A DNA stretch of 64,000 bases from the NCBI RefSeq assembly GCF_000829465.1, contig NZ_JXAL01000006.1, positions 1 through 64,000 of the forward strand, in the 5' to 3' direction. The position numbers were made by a program, and so were the translations under genes. This stretch comes from Cohnella kolymensis (lineage in GTDB: Bacteria > Bacillota > Bacilli > Paenibacillales > Paenibacillaceae). Position 1 is the first letter of the stretch, and each line of letters begins with the position of its first letter. Shown piece by piece: positions 19,415 through 29,227 of the stretch. A model generated the notes under the pieces. It had not been told where the DNA came from and ran no database searches. It saw only the letters and a program-made list of their open reading frames with translations.

Positions 19415-20694
19415 CTACGCCCCGAATTCAACCGTAGACCTTGAAGAGGGAGCGGCAGACGGATGATGATCGCGGAAAAGCCTGGGCAGTACGAGCCGGT
19501 AATACACACTGGCAGTCAACAGGCATAATCCTGCCACAATATAAAGCGCACCAATGGAAACAAAGGATGGAAACGCGATTGCAATCAAGCCAAGAGTCAG
19601 AGATTGAGCGAGCATGATGACAGGTTCGAACCAAGCGACGACTCGCCCCATCTTACTTGGCTCCACGAGCTCGGGGATCCAGCCCCCTAACACGACATTA
19701 ATGGGCGAGACCAGGATGCCGACAATGAGTATAAGGATTAAATAAAGCCAAACACTCGTGATGCCCGAGAATAGAACGATTAGTATTCCGGATGAGAACA
19801 TACCCGCAATCAATACGGCAGTCGCCGAGAATCTTTTGATCATTGCGGAGGACAGCGCGCTGCCGATCATAAACCCGATACCGAGGAACACCATGACCAG
19901 GGGAGAGTAAGTCTCGTATTCCTGCGGACTGAGTTTGTATTTCATTGTAAAAACCGGGAGAATCGCGAACACCCCGTCAATAATTCCGAACATGAAATAT
20001 CCCGAAAGAATGGCGAGCAGTAATCTGTGATTGCGGATGTAACGAAACCCTTCACGAAAATCAGAGAATATTGAGCGGACGCCGATGTCTTTCAAACGGG
20101 CTTTGCCATTCGGGAGCCGGATCTCTAGGGCAAACCGGCACGACAACACCAAAATACCGGAGATCACAAAGCTGACGCCGTCAATGATGATGGCTCCTTC
20201 AATTCCGAAATAACGGTAAGATGCGGCGCCAAGCCCCATCCCGAAAAGCATGAACATCCCCATGACCATCTGGTTCATACCGGCGGCCCGCACATATTGC
20301 TCGCTGCTCAATGTGCCCTGCATCAAGCCCATTTCGGCAGGCCCGAAAAACTTCGCTGCTGCGCTGCGAAGGAAGAGTATAGCAAACGCCGCAACTATCC
20401 AGTCCTGATGTATGGCGAGCAGAAGCATTGCAGTTAAACCGGCACGGATCCAATCGCAGTTGCCGCAATACGCTTGCGGTCCAGACGGTCGGCGAGCACA
20501 CCGACGAACGGAAAAACAAGCAAGACCGGCAAAGCATACATGAGCTCAGCCAGTGTTGTGTAATAGGGCTGGGAACTGAATCGGTCCAACATGTAAAAGG
20601 CAAAGGCCATACTCCCGACAATACTGCCCAGCTGTGAAGTGAAATTGGCGATGAACAGCTTGGTGAAGGTCATGTTTCTGAAAAGCTGCATCAT
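19415..20694 (-). pseudogene. MFS drug/siderophore-type exporter (MFS_3), frameshifted
   Basis: The N-terminal frame (20694 leftward) has the first helices, the FPFVGVLADRLDRKRI loop and LFIANFTSQLGS. The second frame begins near CDWIRAGLTAMLLLAI. They join around 20455-20462, where a base seems missing. The combined protein is ~425 residues with 12 helices, typical of MFS_3/YfiS-like transporters (FRYIRNHRLLLAILSGYFM, GGWIPELVEPSKMGRV). The start overlaps the stop of the TetR gene, so the two form one operon. It is likely a TetR-controlled drug or toxin exporter. Substrate unknown. Confidence 0.8.
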
Positions 20695-21311
20695 TGCACT
20701 TTCACCCCCAGCAAATGTCTCAAGTACTCAATTAGGGCATCGATTTGCTTAACCGATTCCGTCTTCTCCGGCCCAACTGCCAGCTGATGTATAAGAATAC
20801 CGTCCAGATGCGAGGAAGCGATCTTCACAGCTAATTCAACAGGGAGGATGGGGCTCAACTCACCGCGGTCAATCCCGAGCTGTATGAGAGGCACTATGCG
20901 GGCAATCGCCTGGTCATACCTGCGGGTGAACAAGGCCCTTCTTGCTTCATTGCGGTAACCTGAGATGTAAAATTCATAAAAAGCGAGATCCGTGTTGTTG
21001 TCCGACGAAGCCAAATCGGTTTTGACTTGGCTGAACATTAACCGGATTGCATCCCACACTGAGGAAGTTCCGGACAACTTTGTCTGCATTTCTCGGCCGC
21101 TTTCTTCATCTTTCTTCTCCATGAAGGCTTCGAATATTTCCTCTTTGCTCTGGAAATAAAGATAAATCCAGCCCCGGCTCATTTGCGCTTCCTCTACGAT
21201 ATCCTTCATCGTGACCGGTTCATAACCTTTACGGGCGAAAACGCGTTCCGCCGCTTCGAGAATTTGCCTTATTCGCTGCTCTCTGTGCTCATCCGATACT
21301 TTAGGGGACAT
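20691..21311 (-). CDS. TetR/AcrR-family transcriptional regulator
   Basis: A 206-residue protein with an N-terminal HTH (residues ~12-58; ILEAAERVFARKGYEPVTMKDI, SRGWIYLYFQSKEEIF) and a variable helical ligand domain. It lies upstream of and overlaps the MFS gene by four bases, so it is the likely local repressor. ATG follows AAGGAGC. A palindrome in the divergent region to its right (21335-21374) is a probable operator. Confidence 0.9.
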   Translation of the reverse strand: MSPKVSDEHREQRIRQILEAAERVFARKGYEPVTMKDIVEEAQMSRGWIYLYFQSKEEIFEAFMEKKDEESGREMQTKLSGTSSVWDAIRLMFSQVKTDLASSDNNTDLAFYEFYISGYRNEARRALFTRRYDQAIARIVPLIQLGIDRGELSPILPVELAVKIASSHLDGILIHQLAVGPEKTESVKQIDALIEYLRHLLGVKVQ

Positions 21312-21334
21312 GAAAATGCTCCTTCATAAAATAA

Positions 21335-21374
21335 ATGAATCTCATGTCATTTATAATAATGACACTCAGTTCAT
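21335..21374. promoter_or_regulatory. Probable TetR operator, nested palindrome
   Basis: Two 17-base arms (ATGAATCTCATGTCATT at 21335-21351 and its imperfect complement ending at 21374) match at 12 of 17 positions around a TATAAT centre. The inner core TGTCATT/AATGACA is perfect. It sits just upstream of the TetR start, in the divergent promoter region. Confidence 0.6.
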
Positions 21375-21444
21375 TTTACAAGCAAAATTTGGTATGTATG
21401 TTACAATTATATTTATCACGAACAAGAATACGGAGGCGCGGCGA

Positions 21445-21906
21445 ATGCTAAGTTTTGAAGAAAAGATTGCCGTAATGGACTCGTTCCCGGAGCTGCAGCG
21501 GAAAGATGTGTCGCTCGGACGCGTCAATTACCACTATGAGCAAAGTGCATTTGACAAGAAAATGGTCGGCTTTCACTTCCATCCCAATGGAAATGGGTTT
21601 ATATTTGCAGGCCGGTTTGAAGGTTATGAGACGGATGACAAGGGATTCGTCAACGTTCGCGATTACAATGCTGAGCAGCTCCGCACCCTTGTGGCAGAGT
21701 CGATCCGTTCATTGACCGGGGAAGCGTCTCCCGAGCTGCAGGATGGGGAAGAAGAGAATTGGACCGGCCCCAACGGTTCATCGCTTAGCGTGAAATACGA
21801 GGACGACATGTGGTACATTTTCGCAGGCCTTAACCTGGATGCGGCGTTCGAAACGTATCAAGAAGCTTTCGATTACTTGAAGGAAGAAGGTTTTACCCGG
21901 AAATAA
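21445..21906 (+). CDS. Hypothetical protein upstream of DinG-like helicase
   Basis: A 153-residue soluble, acidic protein. It starts MLSFEEKIAVMDSFPELQRK and contains the blocks NYHYEQSAFDKKMVGFHFHPNGNGFIFAG and MWYIFAGLNLDAAFETYQEAFDYL. The start ATG follows CGGAGGCG. It ends 13 bases before the helicase gene, suggesting an operon. I do not recognise a family. A role in DNA repair is only inferred from the neighbour. Confidence 0.7.
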   Translation: MLSFEEKIAVMDSFPELQRKDVSLGRVNYHYEQSAFDKKMVGFHFHPNGNGFIFAGRFEGYETDDKGFVNVRDYNAEQLRTLVAESIRSLTGEASPELQDGEEENWTGPNGSSLSVKYEDDMWYIFAGLNLDAAFETYQEAFDYLKEEGFTRK

Positions 21907-21919
21907 ATGGGAGCGGATT

Positions 21920-24223
21920 ATGTCTGAAACGGTTGCTTTATCCGTAAGAAGCCTGGTCGAGCATGTGTTCCGGAGCGGCAGTCTGGATACCGGATTCCGT
22001 ACAGCTGCCAGCCTCACGGAAGGCAGTAAGGCGCACCAGAAAATCCAGAAGCAATACGGTGAGCAGGATCAGAAGGAAGTCTATTTAAGCTCGGAGATCG
22101 TTCACGGCGATCTCTTATTTGTCATTGACGGGCGCTGCGACGGCCTGCTGCAGACTGAAGACGGCCTGTTGATTGATGAGATCAAATCCACGGTACTGGA
22201 CCTTGAGCATATAACGGAAGACCTTTATCCCGTTCATTGGGCGCAGGCCAAGTGTTACGCCTATATGTACGCCAAGAAGAATGATATATCGGGCATGCGA
22301 ATCCGATTGACATACGTTCAGATCGACACGGAAAAACAGAAGAGGTTTGAGCAAAAGGCTTCTCTCGAGGAACTGGAGCATTTTATGGGCGATGTGATTG
22401 AGCGCTACGCTCCTTATGCCCGGATGATTTATCGACACAGAAGGAAGAGAAACGAGAGCATCGCGAGGCTGGAATTCCCTTTCGAGACGTATCGGGAGGG
22501 GCAGAGAAAGCTTGCAGGCTCGGTATACAAAACAATCGAAGAGGGCCGGAAATTGTTCGCCAGAGCCCCAACCGGCATCGGCAAAACGATCTCTACCCTG
22601 TTTCCTTCCGTGAAAGCGATCGGGCAGGGAACGGCGGACAGTCTTTTCTACCTCACAGCCAAAACCATAACGAGGACTGCGGCAGAAGAAGCTTTCGCTC
22701 AAATGGCGGGCAAGGGGCTTCACATGCATGTCGTTACGGTCACCGCGAAGGACAAGATTTGTTTTCATGCAGATACCGGCCTCTGCGGAAGCGGGCAATG
22801 TGAATTCGCGGACGGTTACTATGACCGCATTAACGGCGCTATGCTTGACTTGTTATCCAACGAAACCCGCATCAGCCGTCAGGTGATCGAACAATATGCG
22901 CGGAAGCACAAGGTGTGCCCGTTCGAATTCTCGCTTGATGCCGCATATGCCGCAGATGCCGTAATTTGCGATTACAATTACATATTCGACCCTCGCGTAT
23001 CCTTCAAACGGTTGTCCGCCGAGCATAAAGGCAGCACCGTTCTGCTCGTGGATGAGGCGCACAATCTGATTGACCGGGCTAGAGAGATGTTTTCCGCCAC
23101 ATTGGACAAGAGGGAGTTTCTGGAGCTGCAGCGCGAGTTTAAGGGGAGGCGTTCGGAAATTTACGCGGCGGTGAAGGCGATCAACGACTTCTTCATCAAG
23201 CTGCGCAAACAGAGCGAGCATCAATCGCTCGTTCTGGAGGATCAGCCGGCAGAATTGAGGGAGTTGGCGGAGGCATTCAGCGGGCAAGCGGAGAGGGAGC
23301 TGGCAATCAACGGGGCGGGCCAGGCGATTGAGCGGCTTCTTGACGTTTACTTTGCCGTTCAAACCTTTCTAAGAATTGCAAAGCTCTACGATGAACGGTA
23401 TGTCACCTTCGTCGAAGTGTCGCGAAGCGACGTGCGGCTGAAGCTGTTCTGCCGCAACCCGGCTCATCTGCTGCGCCAGACAGGAAAGGGTTACCGCTCC
23501 CATATTTATTTTTCCGCCACACTTTCTCCACTTCGTTATTATATGGACATGCTCGGGGCGGATCCGGACGATTACAGCGTCTCCATCGCCTCTCCGTTTT
23601 CCGCTGACCAGTGGGAAGTGTCCGTCATGCCGATATCGACCCGTTATCGCGATCGTGAGCGCAGCATAGCGCCTTTGGTGCGGCTGCTGCATCGGCTGCT
23701 TGATGAGCGCCCGGGAAACTATCTTTTCTTTTTTCCGTCCTACGAATTTATGAACAATGTATACGAAGCGTTCGCCGCTGAGAAGGGCACTGTCAGAACC
23801 CAGCTTCAGACCTCTGAAATGAAAGAGGACGAGCGCGAGAGCTTCCTTCTTGCGTTCGATGCCGATAATGAGCAGGCTTTCGCCTCGTTTGCCGTTATGG
23901 GCGGCATTTTTTCCGAGGGTATCGATCTGATCGGCAACCGATTGAACGGTGTTGTGGTCGTTGGCGTGGGAATGCCGCAGATCGGCATGGAACGGGACCT
24001 GATTAAAAATTATTTCGACGGGGAAGGCAAGAACGGATTCGATTATGCCTACGTGTACCCCGGTATCAACAAAGTGATGCAGGCGGGAGGAAGGCTGATC
24101 CGCTCGGAACAGGACCGGGGAATTCTCGTGCTCGTCGATGACCGGTATCTTCAGCCCCGCTACCGGCGGCTGATGCCTGAGGAATGGAGCGGTCCTAAGG
24201 TGATCTTACCTGATAATCATTAA
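21920..24223 (+). CDS. DinG/Rad3-type DNA helicase with N-terminal PD-(D/E)XK nuclease-like domain
   Basis: A 767-residue protein. Residues ~1-170 look like a RecB/Cas4-type nuclease domain: the GRCDGLL and LIDEIKST motifs fit the Asp and Glu-x-Lys catalytic pattern. The helicase part follows, with Walker A APTGIGKT near 216, four Cys of an Fe-S cluster (KICFHADTGLCGSGQCEF at ~278-296 and HKVCPF ~331), a DEAH box VDEAHNL ~375 and motifs GSGDE-like FSATLSP (~532), VMGGIFSEGIDL and QAGGRLIRSEQDRG. XPD-like helicases unwind 5' to 3' in repair. It is the last gene of a two-gene unit with a strong terminator. Confidence 0.85.
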   Translation: MSETVALSVRSLVEHVFRSGSLDTGFRTAASLTEGSKAHQKIQKQYGEQDQKEVYLSSEIVHGDLLFVIDGRCDGLLQTEDGLLIDEIKSTVLDLEHITEDLYPVHWAQAKCYAYMYAKKNDISGMRIRLTYVQIDTEKQKRFEQKASLEELEHFMGDVIERYAPYARMIYRHRRKRNESIARLEFPFETYREGQRKLAGSVYKTIEEGRKLFARAPTGIGKTISTLFPSVKAIGQGTADSLFYLTAKTITRTAAEEAFAQMAGKGLHMHVVTVTAKDKICFHADTGLCGSGQCEFADGYYDRINGAMLDLLSNETRISRQVIEQYARKHKVCPFEFSLDAAYAADAVICDYNYIFDPRVSFKRLSAEHKGSTVLLVDEAHNLIDRAREMFSATLDKREFLELQREFKGRRSEIYAAVKAINDFFIKLRKQSEHQSLVLEDQPAELRELAEAFSGQAERELAINGAGQAIERLLDVYFAVQTFLRIAKLYDERYVTFVEVSRSDVRLKLFCRNPAHLLRQTGKGYRSHIYFSATLSPLRYYMDMLGADPDDYSVSIASPFSADQWEVSVMPISTRYRDRERSIAPLVRLLHRLLDERPGNYLFFFPSYEFMNNVYEAFAAEKGTVRTQLQTSEMKEDERESFLLAFDADNEQAFASFAVMGGIFSEGIDLIGNRLNGVVVVGVGMPQIGMERDLIKNYFDGEGKNGFDYAYVYPGINKVMQAGGRLIRSEQDRGILVLVDDRYLQPRYRRLMPEEWSGPKVILPDNH

Positions 24224-24240
24224 TTAGGAGGTATTAGCAA

Positions 24241-24287
24241 AAACCGCGAGCCCGGGTGCCTAAGCACTTGAGCTCGCGGTTTATTTT
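24241..24287. terminator. Terminator shared by helicase and small lipoprotein genes
   Basis: Perfect arms AAACCGCGAGC (24241-24251) and GCTCGCGGTTT (24272-24282) flank a 20-base loop. Confidence 0.85.
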
Positions 24288-24297
24288 CCGTTATCGC

Positions 24298-24525
24298 TTA
24301 TTGCGAAGCGGAAGCACTTGCAGATGGGCTGGCCGACGGACTCACGGACGGATCAGCCGGAGTCGTAGCAGATGGAGTGCTGCCGCCTGCATCCACGCTC
24401 CCGCCGTCGACACCGTTATTGTCGTTGTTGTCACCGCAAGCCGTGGCTCCGAACACCAGCGTGATACCCATCACAGCGGTGAGCAGCAGGGTCAGCGGTT
24501 TGCGTTTCTTCGCTTGGTTGTCCAT
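24298..24525 (-). CDS. Small putative lipoprotein with Ser/Pro-rich tail
   Basis: About 75 residues. The signal peptide (KKRKPLTLLLTAVMGITLVFGATAC) ends in a lipobox-like ATAC, then a low-complexity tail rich in Asp, Gly, Ser, Pro and Ala follows (DPSVSPSASPSASASASQ). The ATG at 24525 is preceded by AAGGGGATC. Such tails usually act as flexible extracellular spacers. There is no recognisable domain after the signal, so function is unknown. A truncated gene is also possible. Confidence 0.6.
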   Translation of the reverse strand: MDNQAKKRKPLTLLLTAVMGITLVFGATACGDNNDNNGVDGGSVDAGGSTPSATTPADPSVSPSASPSASASASQ

Positions 24526-24672
24526 GTGAAGATCCCCTTCTTTCATTCTGGATGTGTTTTATTGCTCTCCTGTAAATACCCAACTTGGCTTCAAAGTTAA
24601 ACGCTGCAGGATGCACATGAAAAATTCTTCATGTTATATTTGAGTTAGATGAAGGAAAGGGGCTATGTCACC

Positions 24673-25191
24673 GTGGCCGTACTAAAAATTTTACCGTTTG
24701 GAGAATCCGTGCTGCGCAAGAAGGCGAAGCCCGTCGATGCGATTACACCCAAAGTACTGAAGCTGCTTGACGATATGGCCGAGACACTGTACGCCGTGCC
24801 GGGGCGGGCGGGGCTCGCCGCCCCGCAGGTCGGGATCATACGGCAAGTGATTGTCATGGATGTCGGAGACGGCTTGATCGAGCTGATTAATCCGCAGATT
24901 GTGGAATCAAGCGGGGAACTGGAGGGCGTCGAAGCCTGTTTGTCTTTTCCGGGATATTACGGCTACGTCAAGAGGGCGAGCCAGGTCAAGGTTCAATACC
25001 TGAATCGGCAAGGAGAACCTGTCGTGCTGGAAGCAACAGGGCTGCTCGCCCGCTGCATACAGCATGAGGCGGATCATCTGCATGGAATCCTGTTCGTAGA
25101 CCACGTGCAAGAACCATGGCTTTATCAGGAGCAGACCCATAGCAAAATCAACCTGCTGGAGGTCATCAGAATGACCAATCAAGGCCGTTAA
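24673..25191 (+). CDS. def: Peptide deformylase
   Basis: About 172 residues. The three deformylase motifs are present: GLAAPQVGI (residues ~45-52), EACLSFPGYYG (~87-97, with the Cys metal ligand) and QHEADHLHG (~129-137, HExxH-like metal site). It removes N-formyl from nascent proteins. The start is placed at GTG 24673 after AAGGAAAGGGG; an ATG at 24649 has no ribosome binding site. No tRNA formyltransferase (fmt) is adjacent, unlike the usual def-fmt pair, so this may be a second def gene. Confidence 0.9.
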   Translation: MAVLKILPFGESVLRKKAKPVDAITPKVLKLLDDMAETLYAVPGRAGLAAPQVGIIRQVIVMDVGDGLIELINPQIVESSGELEGVEACLSFPGYYGYVKRASQVKVQYLNRQGEPVVLEATGLLARCIQHEADHLHGILFVDHVQEPWLYQEQTHSKINLLEVIRMTNQGR

Positions 25192-25287
25192 AAGTCTGTC
25201 GATTTTTGCTTCGCAGGGTTCGGAAACGGGTAAATCTTCCACTGAGTCTGTCGGAACGATCCGAGGGATAACAGGAGGAAAAATGAT

Positions 25288-26217
25288 ATGGGTATGTACC
25301 GCAAAGCATCCATTGTCGCACTGGCCGTTGCATTGCAAGCGGGAGCTGCGACCGCTGCTTATGCAGCCAAGCCGTCAGCGCCGGCCGCACAGTCGAAATC
25401 CGCTCAGGCAGCAATGGTGTACAACAAGTTTGAACAGTCGCTGAAGAATCCTGCCAAGCTCGCCTACACGATTCAGTATCTCAACAACCACATTCACGAA
25501 GTGACGGCCGGACAAGCAACTTTGATGGTGCTCCATCTGGAAACCGCTCAAACCCGGGCTTTCTTTCAGCTTCAGAGTGAAATGATCAAACCGGCTGTTC
25601 AGAAAGTGATTGTTCCGGCTGCCGGCAAGAAGGGCACTACTTTTACGGCTCTCCTCAGCGTGATCAAGGACAATAAAGTTCGTAACTTACTGATGAAGGC
25701 AAGAGATGCGGGCTTGAAGGTTGTTACATCCGAAGGCATGTATTACCTCGAATTGAATTATGGAATTTATCGGAAATACCAGCCCTTTGTGGCCAAAGAT
25801 ATCAGTGACTATGTCGGTGTGATGATGATCGAGAGGGACCGGCCATCCGCGAGAGATGGGGCGCTGATCATCGGGTGGACGGAATTGGCGGAACGGACGG
25901 CGAAGCAGCTGGATTTCTTGGACAATTACAAAGGATCGAACCGTAAACGGGAAATTTCGGGACTTTACGAGGGCAATAAGCTTAAAATGTTCTACGGCTT
26001 GAATAACACCCCTTTATTCGACCCTGTCACCAAGGAGATCAATCCGAATGCCCGCACGGCTTATAACACACTGCTTGCCGCTAACGCCGGAAGCAGCAAC
26101 AAGCTTATCGTAAAGCTTCAAGCCTTCATGAATCTGGTGGAGAAATCGGACGGCAAACGGACGATTGAAATTAATGAATTCCTCAAGACACAGGTCCCTG
26201 TAAGCAACGGCAATTGA
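25288..26217 (+). CDS. Secreted protein of unknown function
   Basis: A 309-residue protein with a clear Sec signal peptide (VALAVALQAGAATAAYA, cleavage near AYA-AK) and AGGAGGAAAAATGATATG at the start. The mature part is about 280 residues, rich in Ala, Lys and Leu, with blocks AYTIQYLNNHIHEVTAGQATLMVLHLE and SDYVGVMMIERDRPSARDG. No catalytic motif or domain is evident. It ends at a good terminator and stands alone. Extracytoplasmic protein, function unknown. Confidence 0.72.
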   Translation: MGMYRKASIVALAVALQAGAATAAYAAKPSAPAAQSKSAQAAMVYNKFEQSLKNPAKLAYTIQYLNNHIHEVTAGQATLMVLHLETAQTRAFFQLQSEMIKPAVQKVIVPAAGKKGTTFTALLSVIKDNKVRNLLMKARDAGLKVVTSEGMYYLELNYGIYRKYQPFVAKDISDYVGVMMIERDRPSARDGALIIGWTELAERTAKQLDFLDNYKGSNRKREISGLYEGNKLKMFYGLNNTPLFDPVTKEINPNARTAYNTLLAANAGSSNKLIVKLQAFMNLVEKSDGKRTIEINEFLKTQVPVSNGN

Positions 26218-26220
26218 CAA

Positions 26221-26265
26221 AAAAGCTGCAACCGCCGTAAGGCATCGGTTGCAGCTTTTTTTGTG
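26221..26265. terminator. Bidirectional terminator
   Basis: Perfect arms AAAAGCTGCAACCG and CGGTTGCAGCTTTT with an 11-base loop and a T-tract serve the secreted protein gene and the alcohol dehydrogenase gene. Confidence 0.9.
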
Positions 26266-26272
26266 CTTGTCT

Positions 26273-27430
26273 TTAGAGCGACTTGCGATATATCGCAAGC
26301 ACGTCGTCACGGTCGAGCTTTTTGAAATGACCGAACGGACCGTACACCATCGCCTTGTCCGCCATCACTTCCAGTTTGTCGCCGCCGATACCGTAATCGG
26401 CCAATCGGCTTGGCGCGCCGATGGAACTCCAGAACGATCGCACGGCCCGGATGCCTTCCATTGCCGTCTCACGATCGGATTTCCCGGCAGGATCGATACC
26501 GAATACGTTCACGGCAAGTCTCTTGAACCGGGGCACCCCTTCATCCAGTACATATTCCATCCAGTTGGGGAACAGGATCGCCAGGCCGCCGCCGTGCGGG
26601 ATATCATACACAGCGCTCACTGCGTGCTCGATATTATGGGTGGCCCAATCACCCTGAACTCCCATCGCCAGGATGCCGTTCAACGCCATGGTGCCGCTGT
26701 ACAATACCGTTGCGCGATGCTCGTAGCTCTCCAGATTTTCGAGCAGCTTCGGTGCTGTCCGGATAACCGTCCGCAGGATACCCTCGCAGAATTCATCCTG
26801 TACTTGCGTATTCTCACCGTGGTGGAAGTATTGCTCGAACACATGCGACATGATATCGACCATGCCGTAGATCGTCTGGTTTCTTGGAACACTGAACGTG
26901 AACTGGGGATCAAGGATCGAGAAGCGCGGGAAGGTAAGAGGACTGCTCCAGCCGTATTTCTCCTGCGTTTCCCAATTGGTGATGACAGAGCCCGCGTTCA
27001 TTTCCGAACCGGTAGCGGCCAAAGTCAGCACGGTTCCGAAGGGTACCGCAGATGTCGGCTTCGCTTTGCGGGTAATGATATCCCACACATCGCCCTCATA
27101 TTTGGCGCCGATGGAGATGGCCTTGACGCAGTCGATGACGCTGCCTCCCCCGACGGCGAGAATAAAATCGATGTCTTCCTTTTTGCAAATATCGATGCCC
27201 CGCTGTACCGTCGTCAAGCGCGGGTTGGGCTCCACGCCGCTCAGTTCATGTACGTTCGGGCCTACATGGCCCAACACCTGATCGTACAGACCGCTTTTCT
27301 TGATGCTGCCTCCGCCGTATACGAGCAGAATATTGTTGCCCCCATATGCGGGAATCAGACTGCGGAGCTGATCCAATACTCCTTTGCCGAACACGAGCCG
27401 TGTAGGGTTATAGAAAGTGAAGTTGTTCAT
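26273..27430 (-). CDS. Iron-containing alcohol dehydrogenase (butanol dehydrogenase type, YugJ/K-like)
   Basis: A 385-residue protein. The NAD(P) site is [16 protein letters not shown] and the metal ligands lie in [34 protein letters not shown] and [16 protein letters not shown], as in the group III alcohol dehydrogenases. The ATG at 27430 follows AGGAGGAG; a 28-residue upstream extension is not supported. It probably reduces aldehydes with NADPH. A long antisense frame in this region is a shadow. It is monocistronic. Confidence 0.9.
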   Translation of the reverse strand: MNNFTFYNPTRLVFGKGVLDQLRSLIPAYGGNNILLVYGGGSIKKSGLYDQVLGHVGPNVHELSGVEPNPRLTTVQRGIDICKKEDIDFILAVGGGSVIDCVKAISIGAKYEGDVWDIITRKAKPTSAVPFGTVLTLAATGSEMNAGSVITNWETQEKYGWSSPLTFPRFSILDPQFTFSVPRNQTIYGMVDIMSHVFEQYFHHGENTQVQDEFCEGILRTVIRTAPKLLENLESYEHRATVLYSGTMALNGILAMGVQGDWATHNIEHAVSAVYDIPHGGGLAILFPNWMEYVLDEGVPRFKRLAVNVFGIDPAGKSDRETAMEGIRAVRSFWSSIGAPSRLADYGIGGDKLEVMADKAMVYGPFGHFKKLDRDDVLAIYRKSL

Positions 27431-27573
27431 AGGCTCCTCCTCGTCACTCTTATGCTTTACGGAATCGAGTTTATCATTTCCACTTAGCGGAAAGCAAAAC
27501 CCGCAAGGGTTCAAAACCCCGCGATACGGTTAAAAATTAGAGCGAAATCAAATCCATGCAAGGAGGAATTCGG

Positions 27574-27921
27574 ATGGCGGAGTACAACCATGTTGTCGGA
27601 AAAGACGGCGAGGTCGAACCGGGCAAAGTGGAACAAGCAATCTCGAATATGGACCCCGGGCAGAAAGATCGGATTTTAAGCGACTTTGAGGAGTTCAAAG
27701 GCTATCTCGGAAAGAGAATGAAACTTGCGGAGAGCATCGGTCTCGGCGAGGAGCAAATGGCTGTCATTGGACAGAAGGTCGGCGATTACCTGGCCAGCCA
27801 TGAGGAGCCTCGCAACAGCGAGGAGATGCTGCTCCAAGAGCTGTGGAAAATAGGCACTGAAGAAGAGCGTCATAAATTGGCTCATATGCTTGTGCGCATG
27901 GTGCAGACGACGAAGCACTGA
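27574..27921 (+). CDS. DUF3243 family protein (YmfJ-like)
   Basis: A 115-residue acidic, helical protein (KVEQAISNMDPGQKDRILSDFEEFKGYL, HKLAHMLVRMV) that matches the DUF3243/YmfJ family of Bacillales. ATG follows AGGAGGAATTCGG. Function unknown. A strong terminator follows directly. Confidence 0.8.
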   Translation: MAEYNHVVGKDGEVEPGKVEQAISNMDPGQKDRILSDFEEFKGYLGKRMKLAESIGLGEEQMAVIGQKVGDYLASHEEPRNSEEMLLQELWKIGTEEERHKLAHMLVRMVQTTKH

Positions 27922-27935
27922 TTCGCTTCAAGCCG

Positions 27936-27974
27936 AAAGGCTCCCATTCCGGCGACGGAACGGGAGCCTTTTTT
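27936..27974 (+). terminator. Terminator of DUF3243 gene
   Basis: AAAGGCTCCC and GGGAGCC arms with TTTTTT at the end. Confidence 0.9.
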
Positions 27975-28097
27975 CGTTTGTTGCCGGGAGTATATTAACC
28001 GAATTATATGCTTTACATAGCAGATTGTCAGCGGTAAACTTCGATAGAAAGAAGCGGCCGCGCGTCACAACTACATCTTGTCCAACAGGGAGCCATT

Positions 28098-29199
28098 ATG
28101 AAATTTTCCATTCAATATTTGTCTTTTTTTTGTTATTCGCAGCGAGGGCACAGACCCGGATGGCCCTAAAAAATACAAGCATTATCAAACGTTAACGCAC
28201 GAGGAGTACCAGGACAGCGAGCTTAGAACATTCCTGGACAGTGAGTTTAAGAGAATCGCCAAGCGCAAAGCGGAGGTCAATCCGGCTGCCGAACAGGTCC
28301 CGACGAAGATCGGCCGTTTTATTGTGGAGCCGGGCCACGAGCTGACCAGCAATCCGAACTATAATCTGTTCCAGCGATTGAGAACGGCTGCAGATAAGAA
28401 CGAATTTCATCATTCCGCTGACGATCTGCTCCGAATCTATATGGATACGAATGCGGTCAGAGGCGGGGCTTTTATATTGGCGCTTGGAAAGCTGAACGAA
28501 TTGTTCGACGAGCCGTTCCTGTTTCTGCTGAAATGTGACTTCGAGTCCAATATCGCCCGCATATCGGATGAGAAAAGCTTGATTTCACACGTAGAGATGG
28601 CGATTAGCGCGCGTAACATCAAGTCTATTCAATATCCCCACATGCCTGAGGAAGGGATGCTGGAGGAGTGGGAGCTGAAAATCCATCAAGCTTCGCATGC
28701 GCGGTATTTCGAGGAGTTTCTCAAATATGTCACCTATGAAAAATCAAAGCCGGAAATCGTAAACGAGCAGGTCATGGGTTTGGTCCATCAGTTCATGGAG
28801 GACAAATGGCAGGATTCACAGGTGGAGGAGCGCCGTCAGGAGGAGCAGCAATTGGAGGTTTGGGCAGCTTCTGAAAAAAGGGAGCTGCAGGAAAAATGGG
28901 CGCACGAGCATGTGCTTGAAGCGGCTGCCCAAATTATCGAGCATCAGCCGGAGCTCGAGCTCAAGTTCAAGCTGGGCGATGTCGCTGTGAAAGGGCTTAT
29001 GGCCGATTACGGCGAAAGCATTCATATCGCCCGCATGAACGGCCGTTATGTGGTGTTGATTGAAGGAGAATCCTTTCAGTTCGATAGAGGGGTATCCCCG
29101 ATTGAACTGCTGCATCCCGAGGATCTGGGCGACGTTCTTCGGCGTATGGAGCAGAATGCGCGCAAGGCGGACGACGGGGAAACGCCGTGGGATGAATGA
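28098..29199 (+). pseudogene. DUF3900 family protein, N-terminal frameshift
   Basis: The body (GHELTSNPNYNLFQRLR, RGGAFILALGKL, FDEPFLFLLKCDF, YPHMPEEGMLEEWELKIHQASHARYFEEFL) matches DUF3900 of Bacillales. The family N terminus MKFSIQYLSFFVIR is also present from the ATG at 28098, but an extra T in the T8 run at 28124-28131 shifts it out of frame; the rest continues from about 28140. Together they make 367 residues. A run of eight T is a classical error site, so the gene may be intact in the organism. Function unknown. Confidence 0.8.
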
Positions 29200-29227
29200 T
29201 AATTGATGTCAGACTGAGGCGACTTTA

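Noticed and set aside
26249-27487. A 412-codon open frame on the plus strand
   Set aside because: It is antisense to a clear iron alcohol dehydrogenase, has no ribosome binding site and no known motif; it reflects the codon bias of the opposite strand.
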